A stretch of DNA of 64,000 bases, taken from positions 1 through 64,000 of the forward strand of contig QXWW01000003.1 in the NCBI GenBank assembly GCA_009911185.1, given 5' to 3'. The DNA comes from Lachnospiraceae bacterium. GTDB lineage: Bacteria; Bacillota; Clostridia; Lachnospirales; Lachnospiraceae. The notes under the pieces are model-generated. The model worked only from the letters and a program-made list of their open reading frames with translations, had not been told where the DNA came from and did no database searches. Each line of letters begins with the position of its first letter. Positions within the stretch are counted from its first letter, which is position 1. Below are positions 62,794-64,000 of this stretch, in pieces. The position numbers were made by a program, and so were the translations under genes.

Positions 62794-64000
62794 ATGAAAC
62801 CAGGCAGAGAGGAATGGTATATCGGGATAGAGGCGAGCAGGCGCTGGCTGCAGGTAAGCTGTTACCATGCAGGGCTGACAGAGCCGGAGACTAAGAGCAC
62901 CCTTGCCGGGACAGAGCTGTACCAGATACCCACGGCGCTCTGTAAACGCAAACAGACGGGCCAGTGGTGTTTTGGCGAAGAGGGCAGAAGGCTTGCGGAG
63001 ACAGGAGAGGGCTATTATGCGGCCGATCTGTTAAAACGTGCTTTCCGGAAAGAAACAGTTTCTCTGGACCGGGATTATGCAGCGCAAGATCTGCTGCTGG
63101 TGCTGCTGCGCAAGGTACTTCGTTTGGCGCTTCCAGCCAAAGGGGTTGAGGCGGTAACGAAATGTGTTTTTTCCCTGGAGCAGATTACCAGTGAATCAGC
63201 GGAATTTGTATGGAAATTAGCAAAAAAACTGGGTTTTTTGGAAGGACAGATTCAGATTCAGGATCATAAAGAAAGTTTTTACGCTTATGTGGTATCTCAG
63301 GAAGCTTATCTTTGGCAGCATCAGGCGATACTGTTTGAGGAAGAAGGAGAAGGCGTATATTGCCGGTTGCTGGTTTGCAGCAATAAAACCATACCCAGGA
63401 TTGCCAGGGCGTCAGAAGCGTTTTTAGGAAAGCTGCCGGAGGATCCGAAACAGCGGGACAAGGCATTTTTAGAAATGTTGAAAAAAGTGCTCAAAAGCAG
63501 GATTGTATCTGCAGCTTATCTGATTGGTGAAGGGTTTGAAGGGAACTGGATGAAAGAGTCGCTGGCAATGATTTGCAGAGGAAGAAGGGCTTTTCAGGGA
63601 AAAAATCTTTATACCAAAGGAGCCTGTTACGCCGGAGCGCTGCAGGCGCACCAACAGGAGGCAGAGACGGTTTATTTTTGCGAATATAAAATAAAAGAAC
63701 ATATTTCTCTGAAGGTAAGCAGAGGAGACGAAACTTTTTTCTATCCAATTGCCGAGGCAGGACGCAATCATCACGAAGTGGGAAAGGAAGTGCGTATTCT
63801 GCTGAAGGGGGAACCGGTACTGGAACTGTGGATGCAGCAGCCGGGAAGCAGGGAGGCAAGAATCGAGAGCCTAGAGCTTCCGGGTCTTTTAGTGTCAGAA
63901 GAGGAAGCAGCCAGATTGTCTATTCTTGTTGTACCAGAGAAGGAAGAGCGAATCCTCCTGAAAGTGCAGGATTTGGGATTTGGCGTCATAAGGCGGGGCA
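62794..64000 (+). CDS. DUF5716-like protein, 3' end outside the window
   Basis: An open frame of 402 codons continues past the window edge, starting at ATG 62794, 17 bases after the DUF5717-like stop and with AAAGGG upstream. The N-terminal EWYIGIEASRRWLQVSC and the last visible residues DLGFGVI resemble the phosphate-binding strands of the actin/Hsp70 ATPase fold, as in DUF5716 proteins. The two genes are neighbours in many Lachnospiraceae genomes to my knowledge, so they probably act together. Role unknown. Confidence 0.72.
   Translation, partial: MKPGREEWYIGIEASRRWLQVSCYHAGLTEPETKSTLAGTELYQIPTALCKRKQTGQWCFGEEGRRLAETGEGYYAADLLKRAFRKETVSLDRDYAAQDLLLVLLRKVLRLALPAKGVEAVTKCVFSLEQITSESAEFVWKLAKKLGFLEGQIQIQDHKESFYAYVVSQEAYLWQHQAILFEEEGEGVYCRLLVCSNKTIPRIARASEAFLGKLPEDPKQRDKAFLEMLKKVLKSRIVSAAYLIGEGFEGNWMKESLAMICRGRRAFQGKNLYTKGACYAGALQAHQQEAETVYFCEYKIKEHISLKVSRGDETFFYPIAEAGRNHHEVGKEVRILLKGEPVLELWMQQPGSREARIESLELPGLLVSEEEAARLSILVVPEKEERILLKVQDLGFGVIRRG

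Noticed and set aside
1-64000. CRISPR arrays, rRNA or tRNA genes, prophage or integrase genes
   Set aside because: No regularly spaced repeats, no tRNA cloverleaf or rRNA sequence recognised, and no phage structural genes or integrase found on reading both strands.

Overview
The window looks like a chromosomal stretch from a Lachnospiraceae-type Clostridium relative (Firmicutes). Signs are strong Gram-positive ribosome binding sites with ATG, GTG and TTG starts, a V-type ATP synthase, a MoxR-DUF58-transglutaminase cluster, Spo0A-box-like sites, small secreted proteins typical of this group, and a DUF5717/DUF5716-like gene pair. Base composition is moderate, with clearly AT-richer islands. No rRNA, tRNA or CRISPR array is visible. 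The taxonomic call is inference from gene content.

Layout. 1-600: the 5' part of an IS110-family transposase on the minus strand with its structured non-coding end, sitting directly in front of V-ATPase subunits B and D. 2.7-7.8 kb: MoxR ATPase, DUF58 protein, transglutaminase-like membrane protein, and a short formate/nitrite-channel-like protein. 8.1-14.4 kb: a lipoprotein with a beta-helix-like body plus a MacAB-like export system. 14.6-22.8 kb: an eight-gene surface-acylation-like cluster (FkbH-like HAD protein, aldo/keto reductase, split transketolase, MaoC hydratase, acyl carrier protein, MBOAT acyltransferase, SGNH-like protein). It is followed by a large fibronectin-III-like surface protein with a similar upstream motif. 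25.8-28.2 kb: an ABC importer pair, a small coiled-coil protein and a Xre regulator. 28.4-37.8 kb: a WYL regulator followed by a tight operon of two dynamin-like GTPases, a glycine-zipper protein, a 1102-residue HerA-like ATPase, an HNH/ENDO VII-type nuclease and a putative immunity protein. 38.5-44.2 kb: housekeeping genes (D,D-carboxypeptidase, alcohol dehydrogenase, queH, argH, asd). 44.2-45.5 kb: a zone of gene decay. 45.5-52.2 kb: a DUF234-type ATPase with an eroded P-loop, topB, a left-handed beta-helix acyltransferase and an ABC exporter. 52.3-55.5 kb: an AT-rich three-gene island led by a nitrilase-fold protein. 55.9-64 kb: glyoxalase-like, DUF4367, small secreted and membrane proteins, a CobD-like aminotransferase and the DUF5717/DUF5716-like pair.

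The best candidate for an undescribed system is the 28.4-37.8 kb operon. Two membrane-remodelling GTPases, a HerA-type DNA-pumping ATPase and a nuclease under WYL control have the parts list of an anti-phage or toxin-delivery machine. Second is the 14.6-22.8 kb cluster, which appears to build an unusual acyl group on a carrier protein and pass it to a surface polymer. Third is the nitrilase-led AT-rich cassette. The IS110 non-coding end is a good place to look for a bridge RNA.

All functions were assigned by reading the sequence and recalling family motifs. No database search was run.
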